Source: Fructilactobacillus carniphilus (GTDB lineage: Bacteria > Bacillota > Bacilli > Lactobacillales > Lactobacillaceae). Taken from it: a stretch of 64,000 nucleotides of DNA. Positions 10,789 to 19,986 of the stretch are shown in pieces; within the stretch, counting starts at the first letter, position 1, and each line of letters opens with the position of its first letter. The DNA lies in contig NZ_CP097121.1 of NCBI RefSeq assembly GCF_024029675.1, positions 372,001-436,000 on the forward strand. The letters are read 5' to 3'. Both the position numbers and the translations under genes were made by a program. The notes under the pieces were generated by a model. It saw only the letters and a program-made list of their open reading frames with translations. It was not told where the DNA came from and ran no database searches.

Positions 10789-11733
10789 ATGGAAATTATC
10801 AAGTTGGCCTATCCGTTAGAAGCAGAGCAACAATTTCCGGCGCCAGTGGTGTTAGCAATGGGCTTTTTTGACGGAGTGCATCTCGGACACCAGAACGTCA
10901 TTAACCGGGCAAAGGAAATTGCGTTAGAGCGGCAGCTGCCGCTCGCCATTTTAACCTATGATCATCATCCAGCACTGGTATATCAAAAGCTAACCGGAGA
11001 TGCTGCGCGTTATTTAACCTTATACGACGCAAAGTACCAGTTATTTAAACGGCTCGGGGTGGATTATGTGTATGAGGTTAACTATGACTATGACTTTCAA
11101 GCGCAAGCACCCCAGACATTCGTGGATAATTTTATTGTTCGGATGGGCGCCACGGTAGTCGTAGCTGGTTTTGATCATACCTACGGAACTAAGGACGCCG
11201 CCATGGCTAACTTAGGAGAATATTCCCACCATCGGTTTACCGTCGAAACGGTTCCTGCGTTGTTGCTGGACGAGAAAAAAGTTAGTTCGACTCGGGTGCG
11301 CCGGAATTTGAGTGACGGTCACTTGGAAACAGTTCGGCGCTTATTGGGCCGGTCATTTGAAATTAATGGAACTGTTGTTCATGGCCTAGCACGGGGTCGG
11401 ACCCTTGGGTTTCCGACTGCTAACGTGCAATATGATGACTTACAACGAATGCCGCCGCTAGGAGTTTACATTGTCTTGATGCAGATTAATCACCAGTGGT
11501 ATCCCGGGATGGCTTCGATTGGAAAAAACGTGACCTTTGGCGATCAAAATCCCGTGACGCTGGAGGTTAATTTATTGGATTTTCAGCGCAATTTGTATGG
11601 GAAACGAGTTCAAGTTCAATTTTTGAAGAAAACTCGTGATGAGGTTAAATATCAAGGAGAAGCGGCATTGATTGACCAATTAAACCGAGATGAGCAAGAA
11701 ACCAGAAACTTTTTTCAATCTATGGAAGCGTAA
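10789..11733 (+). CDS. ribF: Bifunctional riboflavin kinase/FAD synthetase
   Basis: RibF phosphorylates riboflavin to FMN and adenylylates FMN to FAD. The N-terminal nucleotidyltransferase domain has GFFDGVHLGHQNV (HxGH motif) and VVAGFDHTYG, and an SSTRVR-type motif (VSSTRVRRNL). The C-terminal kinase domain (from about residue 185) has GRTLGFPTANV and PPLGVY. The length of 314 residues is typical. It is cotranscribed with truB. No FMN riboswitch is visible nearby. The ribU-type vitamin transporter gene at 57.5 kb would supply its substrate. Confidence 0.96.
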   Translation: MEIIKLAYPLEAEQQFPAPVVLAMGFFDGVHLGHQNVINRAKEIALERQLPLAILTYDHHPALVYQKLTGDAARYLTLYDAKYQLFKRLGVDYVYEVNYDYDFQAQAPQTFVDNFIVRMGATVVVAGFDHTYGTKDAAMANLGEYSHHRFTVETVPALLLDEKKVSSTRVRRNLSDGHLETVRRLLGRSFEINGTVVHGLARGRTLGFPTANVQYDDLQRMPPLGVYIVLMQINHQWYPGMASIGKNVTFGDQNPVTLEVNLLDFQRNLYGKRVQVQFLKKTRDEVKYQGEAALIDQLNRDEQETRNFFQSMEA

Positions 11734-11736
11734 TTC

Positions 11737-11765
11737 TTGACCTTAATAATGATCCTTGATACAGT
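11737..11765 (+). promoter_or_regulatory. Promoter of the hrcA-grpE-dnaK operon
   Basis: TTGACC (11737-11742) is followed by TACAGT (11760-11765) after 17 bases. Transcription would begin near 11772, just before the CIRCE element, so HrcA bound there would block initiation. Confidence 0.7.
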
Positions 11766-11776
11766 ATAACTGTACC

Positions 11777-11803
11777 TTAGCACTTGGTGATTGAGAGTGC
11801 TAA
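11777..11803 (+). promoter_or_regulatory. CIRCE operator (HrcA binding site)
   Basis: TTAGCACTT, 9 bases, GAGTGCTAA: the CIRCE inverted repeat with one deviation from the consensus (T instead of C at the ninth base of the left arm). It lies between the promoter and hrcA, in the transcribed leader. Confidence 0.95.
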
Positions 11804-11818
11804 AAAGAGGTGGTGAAG

Positions 11819-12856
11819 ATGCTCACTGACAGACAAAACTTGATCCTTAAACAGATTGTTGATGAATATTCGCAAACGGGGGAACCCGTTGGTTCGAAAT
11901 CTTTGGCACAACACTTGCCAATTAAAGTTAGTTCAGCAACGATTCGGAACGAGATGAGTGTGCTTAGTCAAAATCACTTTATCGAACAGGTGCATACTTC
12001 TTCGGGACGAATTCCTTCTTATCAAGGTTATCGCTATTACGTTGATAATTTGACGAAACCGATTCCATTAGAAGTCCAGGCACGCGACTACATTACAGAA
12101 ATGTTGGACGGGTCGTTTAAACAGTTAGACGATATTGTCAGACAATCGGCTGATTTACTCTCCCAGATTACTGATTATACGGCACTAACGTTTACTCCGA
12201 TGCTGCAACAGCAGGATGTAGTCGAGTCCTTCCGCCTCACGCAAATCAACCATCAGAACTTCATGGCCATTATGATGATGAAAAGTGGTCTAGTGCAAAG
12301 CCAACCATTTTTAACCGAGCAACCGTTGACGAGTACTGACGGAAGCCATGTAGAAGCTTGGTTAAATCAACATCTACGTGGCGAATCACTAAGTCAGGTA
12401 ACGCAAACGTTAGAAGCGGAGCTTGCAAGTGGTAATCAGCAGCTTGCTGATTTTACGCAAATTGTGAACGCGTTTGTGGTAGTAGCTAATAAGTTACGTC
12501 ATGAGCAGTTCTTTGTCAGTGGTAGAAGTAACCTCTTTCACGGGGTGGGGGCTGAAACATTTGCAAACTTGAAACCGCTCTACTCCTCGTTGAGTTCGGC
12601 AACTGACTTAGAAACGATTTTACAATCTAGCGGTCAAGATGTATCGGTGCGATTAGGTTCAGAACTGCATAATGATTTATGGCGGAATTACAGTATCATC
12701 AGTGGAACCTATGATGCTGGTGCGCATGGGGTTGGACGGATTGCGGTAATTGGTCCGACCCGAATGTTTTATCCACGGGTGATGGGCTTGGTAGACGCCT
12801 TTCGCGATGAACTACAAACAAGAATTCGTAGTTACTATCATGACTACGATCAGTAA
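11819..12856 (+). CDS. hrcA: Heat-inducible transcription repressor HrcA
   Basis: HrcA is the CIRCE-binding repressor of class I heat shock genes and depends on GroEL for activity. I place the start at ATG 11819 (345 residues), preceded by GAGGTGG; two GTG codons at 11810 and 11813 are possible but lie within the ribosome binding site. The N-terminal winged-helix region shows TDRQNLILKQIVDEY, EPVGSKSL and SSATIRNEMSVL, followed by SSGRIPSYQGYRYYVD. The GAF-like middle and the C-terminal IGPTRMFYPRVMGLVD are typical. It heads hrcA-grpE-dnaK. Confidence 0.96.
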   Translation: MLTDRQNLILKQIVDEYSQTGEPVGSKSLAQHLPIKVSSATIRNEMSVLSQNHFIEQVHTSSGRIPSYQGYRYYVDNLTKPIPLEVQARDYITEMLDGSFKQLDDIVRQSADLLSQITDYTALTFTPMLQQQDVVESFRLTQINHQNFMAIMMMKSGLVQSQPFLTEQPLTSTDGSHVEAWLNQHLRGESLSQVTQTLEAELASGNQQLADFTQIVNAFVVVANKLRHEQFFVSGRSNLFHGVGAETFANLKPLYSSLSSATDLETILQSSGQDVSVRLGSELHNDLWRNYSIISGTYDAGAHGVGRIAVIGPTRMFYPRVMGLVDAFRDELQTRIRSYYHDYDQ

Positions 12857-12867
12857 GGAGGGTTAGC

Positions 12868-13449
12868 ATGGCCAAAGAAAAAGAAACCAAAGCCACGAAA
12901 AAAGAGCAACCAGCTGGGCAACAAAAGCCAGCAACAAAGCAAGCAGCTGACGAACAACCAAAAACGGATGTTGCGACTGAGCAAACGGAAAAGTTGCAGG
13001 CTGAGGTTGCTAAGTTGCAAGAACAACTCGATGGGGCGCAAAATGATTATTTACGGTCCCAAGCAGAGATTCAAAACATGCAAAAACGGAATCAAAAAGA
13101 AGTCAGTGAAATGGCTAAGTATGGTCCCCAGCAGCTAGCCAAAGACATCGTTCCGGCATTGGATGATTTAACCAGAGCGTTAGACGTTCAGGTTGATGAT
13201 GAAAGTGGCCAGCAACTAAAGACTGGGATTGAAATGGTGGTTAAACACCTAGACAAGGCGTTAACTGATAATGATATCCACGCCGTTGATGAAGTGGGAG
13301 TGCAATTTGACCCGGAGATTCATCAAGCGGTGCAAACAGTGCCAGCGAGTGATGAACATCCAGCCGACACAGTTGTGCAAGTGTTACAAACCGGTTACCG
13401 ATTAGCTGATCGGGTAATTCGACCAGCAATGGTAATCGTGGCACAGTAA
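12868..13449 (+). CDS. grpE: Nucleotide exchange factor GrpE
   Basis: GrpE releases ADP from DnaK. The 193-residue protein has a Lys/Gln/Thr-rich N-terminus (about residues 1-45), a long coiled-coil helix ([20 protein letters not shown] onward) and the beta-wing head with the family signature near [21 protein letters not shown] at the C-terminus. AAGGAGG precedes the ATG. It follows hrcA by 11 bases and precedes dnaK by 25. Confidence 0.96.
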   Translation: MAKEKETKATKKEQPAGQQKPATKQAADEQPKTDVATEQTEKLQAEVAKLQEQLDGAQNDYLRSQAEIQNMQKRNQKEVSEMAKYGPQQLAKDIVPALDDLTRALDVQVDDESGQQLKTGIEMVVKHLDKALTDNDIHAVDEVGVQFDPEIHQAVQTVPASDEHPADTVVQVLQTGYRLADRVIRPAMVIVAQ

Positions 13450-13474
13450 ATTAAGGATAAAAGGAGATAATACC

Positions 13475-15322
13475 ATGGCAAGTAATAAAATTATTGGAAT
13501 TGACTTAGGGACCACCAACTCAGCAGTGGCTGTAATGGAAGGTGGCAAACCCAAAATTATCACCAACCCAGATGGGTCCCGCACGACTCCATCAGTAGTG
13601 GCCTTTAAAGATGGAGAAACCCAAGTTGGTGAAGTTGCTAAACGGCAAGAAATCACTAACCCCAATACGGTTCGTTCCATTAAGAGCCACATGGGTGAAC
13701 AAGGCTACACGGTTGATATTGCTGGGAAGAAATACACTCCCCAACAAATTTCAGCAATGATTTTGCAATACATCAAGGGCTACGCTGAAGACTACCTTGG
13801 TGATACGGTTACCGAAGCAGTTATCACGGTTCCAGCTTACTTTAACGATGCCCAACGGCAAGCCACTAAGGATGCTGGTAAGATTGCTGGATTAGACGTA
13901 AAGCGGATTATCAACGAACCAACTGCTGCTTCTTTAGCTTACGGATTGGACAAACAAGATAAAGACGAAAAGATCTTAGTTTACGATTTAGGGGGAGGAA
14001 CTTTTGATGTTTCCGTCCTTGAATTAGGTGACGGGGTCTTCCAAGTACTGTCAACTAACGGTGATACTCACTTAGGTGGGGATGACTTTGACCAACGGAT
14101 CATTGATTGGTTAGTTAACGACTTCAAACAAGAACAAGGTGTCGATTTATCCCAAGACAAGATGGCTTTACAACGGTTGAAGGATGCTGCTGAAAAAGCA
14201 AAGAAGGAACTCTCTGGAGTTAACCAAACTGAAATCAGCCTGCCATTCATCGCTTCCAACGATAACGGTCCATTGCACTTGCAAACCACTTTAACGCGGG
14301 CTAAGTTCAACGAATTAACTTCTGACTTGGTTGACAAGACCAAGGTGCCATTTGAAAATGCCTTAAAGGATGCTGGGTTAAGCACTAGTGACATTGATGA
14401 AGTCATCTTAAACGGTGGTTCCACCCGGATTCCTGCTGTGCAAGAAGCCGTTAAGAACTGGACGGGCAAGAACCCGAACCACTCCATTAACCCGGACGAA
14501 GCCGTTGCTTTAGGAGCTGCTGTTCAAGGGGGAGTCTTAACTGGTGACGTGAAGGACGTTGTGCTCTTAGATGTTACCCCATTATCCTTGGGAATTGAAA
14601 CCATGGGTGGCGTAATGACGAAGTTAATCGATAAGAACACCACGATTCCAACTTCCAAGTCCCAAACCTTCTCGACTGCTGCTGATAACCAAACAGCCGT
14701 TGACATTCACGTGCTGCAAGGGGAACGGCCAATGGCTGCCGACAACAAATCGTTAGGTCGGTTCCAATTGACTGATATTCCTGCTGCTCCACGGGGAGTT
14801 CCACAGATTGAAGTTACCTTTGACATTGATAAAAACGGGATTGTAAACGTTTCTGCTAAGGATAAGGGAACTGGTAAGGAACAAAAGATTACCATCAAGG
14901 ACTCCAATGGTCTTTCCGACGATGAAATCGAAAAGATGATGAAGGAAGCCCAAGCCAACGAAGAAGCCGACAAGAAGAAGAAAGAAGAAGTTGACTTGAA
15001 CAACGAAGTTGACCAATTAATCTTCCAGACTGATAAGACTTTGAAGGATGTTGAAGGTAAGGTTTCTGAAGCTGAAATTAAAGAAGTGAAGGATGCTGAA
15101 GAAGAACTGAAGAAAGCCAAAGCAGACAACAACTTGGACGACATGAAGGCCAAAAAGGATGCTTTGAACGAAAAGGTGCAAGCAGTAGCCGTAAAACTTT
15201 ATCAACAACAAGCTCAATCCGGTCAAAACGGTGATGGCGCTAACGATGATGCTACGAAGCAAGACGATGGCAACACCGTTGATGGTGACTTCCACGAAGT
15301 TAACGATGACGACAAAAAATAA
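13475..15322 (+). CDS. dnaK: Chaperone protein DnaK (Hsp70)
   Basis: The 615-residue Hsp70 has the ATPase signatures [12 protein letters not shown] at the N-terminus, [15 protein letters not shown] near residue 170 and [14 protein letters not shown] near 310, the substrate-binding domain from about residue 360, and a C-terminal lid rich in Lys/Glu. It ends in a Gln/Asn/Asp tail. It lacks the roughly 24-residue insert of Gram-negative DnaK near the N-terminus, as expected for Firmicutes. Codon use is strongly biased toward GAA, AAG and AAC, consistent with high expression. The transcript from hrcA probably ends at the terminator after it. Confidence 0.98.
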   Translation: MASNKIIGIDLGTTNSAVAVMEGGKPKIITNPDGSRTTPSVVAFKDGETQVGEVAKRQEITNPNTVRSIKSHMGEQGYTVDIAGKKYTPQQISAMILQYIKGYAEDYLGDTVTEAVITVPAYFNDAQRQATKDAGKIAGLDVKRIINEPTAASLAYGLDKQDKDEKILVYDLGGGTFDVSVLELGDGVFQVLSTNGDTHLGGDDFDQRIIDWLVNDFKQEQGVDLSQDKMALQRLKDAAEKAKKELSGVNQTEISLPFIASNDNGPLHLQTTLTRAKFNELTSDLVDKTKVPFENALKDAGLSTSDIDEVILNGGSTRIPAVQEAVKNWTGKNPNHSINPDEAVALGAAVQGGVLTGDVKDVVLLDVTPLSLGIETMGGVMTKLIDKNTTIPTSKSQTFSTAADNQTAVDIHVLQGERPMAADNKSLGRFQLTDIPAAPRGVPQIEVTFDIDKNGIVNVSAKDKGTGKEQKITIKDSNGLSDDEIEKMMKEAQANEEADKKKKEEVDLNNEVDQLIFQTDKTLKDVEGKVSEAEIKEVKDAEEELKKAKADNNLDDMKAKKDALNEKVQAVAVKLYQQQAQSGQNGDGANDDATKQDDGNTVDGDFHEVNDDDKK

Positions 15323-15335
15323 TTGAGCACGTTTC

Positions 15336-15359
15336 AAGTTCCTCGAAAAGTGGGAGCTT
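15336..15359 (+). other. Hairpin in the dnaK-dnaJ spacer
   Basis: AAGTTCCT (15336-15343) pairs with GGGAGCTT (15352-15359), 8 bp with two G-T pairs and an 8-base loop. A weaker hairpin follows around 15372-15387 (GACCAC gaag GTGATC, one mismatch). Their function is unknown. They could stabilise the dnaK transcript end or mark a processing site. Confidence 0.4.
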
Positions 15360-15387
15360 ACCGGAGTGAACGACCACGAAGGTGATC

Positions 15388-15428
15388 AAAAAGCCAAAGC
15401 TGATGTGAACTGCTTTGGCTTTTTGTTT
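15388..15428 (+). terminator. Terminator between dnaK and dnaJ
   Basis: A perfect 13-bp stem AAAAAGCCAAAGC/GCTTTGGCTTTTT (15388-15400 and 15412-15424) has an 11-base loop and a short T-rich tail. No convincing promoter follows, so dnaJ probably relies on partial read-through. Confidence 0.85.
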
Positions 15429-15463
15429 TAGAACCGCAACTTTAAATCAGGGAGGATTAGAGA

Positions 15464-16603
15464 ATGGCAGCAAAAGATTATTATGATGTCTTGGGTGTTT
15501 CCAAGGATGCTTCTGAAAAAGACATCAACCATGCTTATCGTCATTTATCCAAAAAGTACCATCCAGACATCAACAAAGAACCAGGAGCCGAAGAAAAGTT
15601 TAAAGAAATTACCGAAGCCTACGAAGTCCTGAGTGACAAACAAAAACGGGCTAACTACGACCAATACGGATCTGCTGATGGTCCCCAAGGTTTTGGTGGT
15701 GGAGCCGGCGGAGGCGGTGGCTTCGGCGGCGCTGGTGGTGCCGGATTTGGGGACTTCTCAGATATTTTCAGCGATCTATTTGGGGGTGGCGGTCGACGTC
15801 AAACCGATCCTACGGCACCCCAACAGGGTGAAGATCTGCAGTACCAAATGACCTTGACCTTTGACGAGGCCATCTTTGGGAAAACTACCAAGATTAACTA
15901 CAGACGAGAAGCTCAATGTCCTGATTGTCACGGAACGGGAGCTAAACCAGGAACTCATCCAGAAACCTGTCCTGATTGTCATGGGACCGGACGGATTGCT
16001 AGAACGGTGAACACCCCGATGGGACAAATGCAAACCCAAAGTGCTTGTCCACGGTGTGATGGAACCGGAAAGATTATTAAAGAAAAATGTCAGAAATGTG
16101 GTGGCGCTGGTAAAATCAGCGAAGACCACGAGGTGGAAGTTAAGGTTCCGGCCGGAGTTGAAGAAGGACAACAAATGCGTTTACAAGGACAAGGAAACGC
16201 CGGGATTAACGGCGGTCCTTACGGTGATTTATTCGTTGTCTTCCGGGTTCTACCTAGTAAGGACTTTCAACGAGACGGATCCACGATTTACTACAACAAG
16301 GACATTTCCTTTACGGATGCAGCCCTTGGAAACGAAATCGACGTTAAAACCGTGTATGGAAATGGGAAATTAACCATTCCAGCCGGAACCCAAACGGGCA
16401 CGGTCTTTAAGTTAAAAGGAAAAGGGGCTCCACGTCTGCACAGCGATAGTAAGGGAGACGAAATGGTCCGCGTGACCGTGGTTACACCTAAGAAGCTATC
16501 ACCAGAACAAAAATTGGCTTTAAAAGCATTTGCCGAAGCCAGTGGAGAAAACCCAATCCCCGAAAAGGGCTTCTTTGAAAAATTAAAGGATAAATTGAAA
16601 TAA
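15464..16603 (+). CDS. dnaJ: Chaperone protein DnaJ
   Basis: DnaJ delivers substrates to DnaK and stimulates its ATPase. The 379-residue protein has a J domain (residues 1-70, HPD motif in KYHPDIN), a Gly/Phe-rich linker (about 75-115), and a zinc domain with four CxxCxGxG repeats (CPDCHGTG twice, [16 protein letters not shown]). C-terminal substrate-binding domains follow. GGGAGG lies 8 bases before the ATG. A strong terminator follows the gene. Confidence 0.97.
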   Translation: MAAKDYYDVLGVSKDASEKDINHAYRHLSKKYHPDINKEPGAEEKFKEITEAYEVLSDKQKRANYDQYGSADGPQGFGGGAGGGGGFGGAGGAGFGDFSDIFSDLFGGGGRRQTDPTAPQQGEDLQYQMTLTFDEAIFGKTTKINYRREAQCPDCHGTGAKPGTHPETCPDCHGTGRIARTVNTPMGQMQTQSACPRCDGTGKIIKEKCQKCGGAGKISEDHEVEVKVPAGVEEGQQMRLQGQGNAGINGGPYGDLFVVFRVLPSKDFQRDGSTIYYNKDISFTDAALGNEIDVKTVYGNGKLTIPAGTQTGTVFKLKGKGAPRLHSDSKGDEMVRVTVVTPKKLSPEQKLALKAFAEASGENPIPEKGFFEKLKDKLK

Positions 16604-16610
16604 TTGGTGC

Positions 16611-16642
16611 AAATAGAGCGAGATGTAAATCTCGCTCTATTT
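16611..16642 (+). terminator. Terminator after dnaJ
   Basis: A perfect 14-bp stem AAATAGAGCGAGAT/ATCTCGCTCTATTT with the loop GTAA lies 8 bases after the dnaJ stop. Confidence 0.9.
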
Positions 16643-16669
16643 GTTTCTGAACCGGGCCATTGGTATAAT
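16641..16669 (+). promoter_or_regulatory. Promoter of lepA
   Basis: TTGTTT (16641-16646) and a consensus TATAAT (16664-16669) are separated by 17 bases. The -35 box directly abuts the dnaJ terminator. Confidence 0.75.
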
Positions 16670-16706
16670 TAAGAAAAATGACCGACCGAAGAAAGCAGGA
16701 ATGAAC

Positions 16707-18542
16707 GTGGATTATCAAGAAATGAAAACGGCCCAACGTAAAATCAGAAATTTTGCGATTGTAGCCCATATTGACCATGGGAAATCCACTCTAGCGGACC
16801 GGATTTTGGAGCTCACCGATACGGTGTCCAAGCGCGAAATGAAGGATCAGCTACTGGATAACATGGATTTGGAACGCGAACGAGGCATTACGATTAAATT
16901 GAACGCCGTCCAGTTAAAGTATCACGGGAAAGACGGTGTGGATTACGTATTTCACTTGATTGATACCCCGGGACACGTGGACTTTTCGTACGAAGTGTCC
17001 CGGAGCTTAGCTGCCTGTGAAGGAGCCATTTTGGTGGTGGATGCTACTCAAGGGATTCAAGCGCAAACTTTGGCTAACGTTTACCTTGCCCTTGACGATG
17101 ATTTAGAAATTTTACCGGTGATTAACAAGGTCGATTTACCGTCTGCTGAACCGGAACGAGTCAAGAAGGAAATTGAAGACGTGATTGGTTTAGATACCAG
17201 TGACGCAGTCGAAATTAGTGCCAAAACGGGCTTGAACGTGGATAAGCTGTTAGAGGAAATCGTGGCTAAAATTCCCGCTCCCACGGGTGCCATTGACGCT
17301 CCGTTAAAGGGATTGGTCTTTGACTCTATTTATGATGATTATCGGGGTGTGGTCCTCAGCGTGCGGATCTTTGAGGGGGTTGTAAAAGCCGGAGACCGGA
17401 TTCGGCTGATGAATAGTGGTAGCGAATACGAAGTGACCGAAGTGGGAGTTAATTCCCCTAACCCATTGCCCCGCGACTTCTTGATGGCTGGTGATGTTGG
17501 TTATCTAACTGCTAGCATTAAAGACATTACCCAAACTCGAGTAGGGGATACGATTACGCTGGCCAATAATCCAGCGGAGAAGGCGTTACCGGGTTATCGG
17601 GAAATGATTCCGATGGTTTATGCCGGACTCTACCCAACTGACAACGCAAAATTTGAGGATTTACGGGAAGCGCTAGAAAAACTGAAGTTAAATGATGCCT
17701 CGCTCGAATTTGAACCAGAAGTTTCTGAAGCCCTCGGTTTTGGGTTTCGGTGTGGGTTCTTAGGTTTACTGCACATGGATGTAGTTCAGGAACGACTCGA
17801 ACGCGAGTTTAATCTAGATTTAATTACCACGGCACCGTCGGTAACCTATCACGTTAATTTAACTGGTGGTGACATGGTGGAAGTGGAAAACCCAGCTGAA
17901 ATGCCAGACGTTTCTGCCATTAAAAGTATTGAAGAACCTTACGTGAAAGCCACAATCATGGTTCCCAATGACTACGTGGGCGCCGTGATGAAACTCTGTC
18001 AGGCGCGGCGGGGCGAATTTGTGACGATGGAATATTTGGATGACGCCCGGGTTAATGTGATTTATCAAATGCCCTTGTCAGAAATCATTTTCAACTTCTT
18101 CGACAAACTCAAGTCTAGTACCAAGGGGTATGCTTCACTGGATTACGAAGTGGACGGTTATCACGCCAGTGACTTGGTTAAAGTGGATATCTTGTTAAAT
18201 GGTGATCAAGTGGACGCGTTGAGTTTCATTGCCCACCGTCAGTTCGCGGAAGAACGGAGTCGTGACATTGTCCGGAAACTAAAGGAAATTATTCCACGGC
18301 AAAACTTTGAAATTCCAGTCCAGGCGGCCATTGGTTCCAAGATTATTGCTCGGACCAACATTAAGGCGTACCGGAAGGATGTTACTTCTCGGATTCACAC
18401 TGGGGATCCAGACCGGCGCGCAAAGTTGTTGGAAAAGCAAAAACGCGGGAAGAAGCGGATGAAGGCCGTGGGGAAGGTGGATATTCCCCAGGAAGCCTTC
18501 ATGACCGTTCTGCAGTCGGATACGGAGCAGGATGGAAAGTAA
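16707..18542 (+). CDS. lepA: Elongation factor 4 (LepA)
   Basis: LepA is a ribosome-bound GTPase related to EF-G, proposed to act in back-translocation or initiation. The GTG at 16707 (611 residues, a typical family length) is preferred because AGGA lies 6 bases upstream; ATG 16701 touches that site and TTG 16641 lies in the promoter. The G domain has [30 protein letters not shown] and INKVDLP. The LepA-specific C-terminus ends in [20 protein letters not shown] terminator follows. Confidence 0.95.
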   Translation: MDYQEMKTAQRKIRNFAIVAHIDHGKSTLADRILELTDTVSKREMKDQLLDNMDLERERGITIKLNAVQLKYHGKDGVDYVFHLIDTPGHVDFSYEVSRSLAACEGAILVVDATQGIQAQTLANVYLALDDDLEILPVINKVDLPSAEPERVKKEIEDVIGLDTSDAVEISAKTGLNVDKLLEEIVAKIPAPTGAIDAPLKGLVFDSIYDDYRGVVLSVRIFEGVVKAGDRIRLMNSGSEYEVTEVGVNSPNPLPRDFLMAGDVGYLTASIKDITQTRVGDTITLANNPAEKALPGYREMIPMVYAGLYPTDNAKFEDLREALEKLKLNDASLEFEPEVSEALGFGFRCGFLGLLHMDVVQERLEREFNLDLITTAPSVTYHVNLTGGDMVEVENPAEMPDVSAIKSIEEPYVKATIMVPNDYVGAVMKLCQARRGEFVTMEYLDDARVNVIYQMPLSEIIFNFFDKLKSSTKGYASLDYEVDGYHASDLVKVDILLNGDQVDALSFIAHRQFAEERSRDIVRKLKEIIPRQNFEIPVQAAIGSKIIARTNIKAYRKDVTSRIHTGDPDRRAKLLEKQKRGKKRMKAVGKVDIPQEAFMTVLQSDTEQDGK

Positions 18543-18576
18543 TTAGCCAATTATTGAAAACTGATTAGATTATTCT

Positions 18577-18620
18577 AGGAGTCGTAGTGCCAATTTAATT
18601 GGAATTATTACTCCTTTTTT
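18577..18620 (+). terminator. Terminator after lepA
   Basis: A long imperfect hairpin with outer stem AGGAGT/ACTCCT and inner stem CCAAT/ATTGG, with mismatches between, is followed by a T run. Confidence 0.8.
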
Positions 18621-18633
18621 CATTTGAATTTCT

Positions 18634-18651
18634 TTGTTCATTATTTAACAA
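18634..18651 (+). promoter_or_regulatory. Rex-like operator overlapping the butA promoter
   Basis: TTGTTCATTATTTAACAA matches the known Rex consensus TTGTGAA-N4-TTCACAA at all but three positions. It is the core of a perfect 7-bp inverted repeat (CTTTGTT, 8 bases, AACAAAG; 18632-18653). It overlaps the likely -35 region and ends 7 bases before the -10 box. Rex is the NADH-sensing repressor of fermentative genes; binding here is inferred. Confidence 0.5.
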
Positions 18652-18664
18652 AGTGAGGTATAAT
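18634..18664 (+). promoter_or_regulatory. Promoter of butA
   Basis: A consensus TATAAT lies at 18659-18664. The best -35 match is TTGTTC (18634-18639) with a long 19-base spacer, so the promoter may be intrinsically weak. Confidence 0.6.
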
Positions 18665-18685
18665 AAAGTTATTAATTTAAGATAG

Positions 18686-19471
<786 letters not shown>

Positions 19472-19472
19472 T

Positions 19473-19514
19473 AAAAATGGCTGAACCTGAATTTAAACAG
19501 GTTCAGCCATTTTT
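19473..19514. terminator. Bidirectional terminator between butA and the DUF805 gene
   Basis: A perfect 17-bp inverted repeat (AAAAATGGCTGAACCTG at 19473-19489 and its complement at 19498-19514) lies between two genes whose 3' ends face each other. Confidence 0.92.
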
Positions 19515-19517
19515 TAG

Positions 19518-19865
19518 TTAACGCCAGCGACTAGCTCTTTTAGTAGGAAGAATTAGGAGAATTAAGAGCCATAGGGTCCCGATAACCGGTACTATTTGAA
19601 TCCAGAACCACCATCCTGAGTGGTTAGAATCGTGGAGCCGGCGAAAGGTTACAGAAATGCTCCCAATCCAGGCCAAGAAAAACATGATTAAGTAAATGAT
19701 TAAAATTACTTGGGCAGATGTGGTGCCTGCTAAAACTCCCAATAACCAGGCGACTATCAGCGCCAGGAGGTAGTTAAAAATAAGGGGAATCCAGAATTCG
19801 ACGAGCGAAGCGGTTCCCGAAAAGTTAAAGATATTATGCCAGAAATTACGGTATGCTCTAAACAT
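19518..19865 (-). CDS. DUF805 family membrane protein
   Basis: A 115-residue integral membrane protein. The DUF805 family marks are an N-terminal cytoplasmic segment followed by FSGTASLVEFW, and the conserved RRLHDSNHSGWWFW between later membrane segments. About four hydrophobic segments are visible (residues 25-45, 50-70, 78-95, 95-112). The start is the ATG at 19865 with GGAGG upstream; an upstream in-frame ATG adds 34 residues covering the promoter and is rejected. The function of DUF805 proteins is not established. The gene is divergent from the SOS cassette and its -35 box overlaps that of the cassette. Confidence 0.85.
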   Translation of the reverse strand: MFRAYRNFWHNIFNFSGTASLVEFWIPLIFNYLLALIVAWLLGVLAGTTSAQVILIIYLIMFFLAWIGSISVTFRRLHDSNHSGWWFWIQIVPVIGTLWLLILLILPTKRASRWR

Positions 19866-19902
19866 GATGGTCCTCCATTTTAAATATAGTTGGTACCATT
19901 CC

Positions 19903-19933
19903 ATTATACCAGAGGACAAATGGGCATTTACAA
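19903..19933 (-). promoter_or_regulatory. Promoter of the DUF805 gene (minus strand)
   Basis: On the minus strand TTGTAA (19933-19928) is followed after 19 bases by a consensus TATAAT (19908-19903). The -35 box shares its bases with the opposing -35 of the SOS cassette. Confidence 0.6.
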
Positions 19934-19955
19934 GAACTTGGTGTTGAGATACAAT
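19927..19955 (+). promoter_or_regulatory. Promoter of the SOS polymerase cassette
   Basis: TTTACA (19927-19932) and TACAAT (19950-19955) are separated by 17 bases. The LexA box begins 5 bases downstream, so it covers the transcription start. Confidence 0.7.
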
Positions 19956-19960
19956 AATAC

Positions 19961-19974
19961 CGAACAAACGTTCG
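19961..19974 (+). promoter_or_regulatory. LexA (SOS) box
   Basis: CGAACAAACGTTCG is an exact match to the Gram-positive LexA/DinR operator CGAAC-N4-GTTCG. It is extended by one more complementary pair on each side. It lies at the transcription start of the Y-family polymerase gene. Confidence 0.93.
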
Positions 19975-19986
19975 GGAGATGAAATA

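Noticed and set aside
14068..15153. Antisense open frames of 139 and 148 codons inside dnaK
   Set aside because: Both run opposite a highly expressed gene with strong codon bias, which opens the complementary frames. They have no start signals or recognisable domains.
16641..16706. Longer N-terminus for LepA from 16641
   Set aside because: Its first codons coincide with the dnaJ terminator and the lepA -35 and -10 boxes, so they are not transcribed from that promoter.
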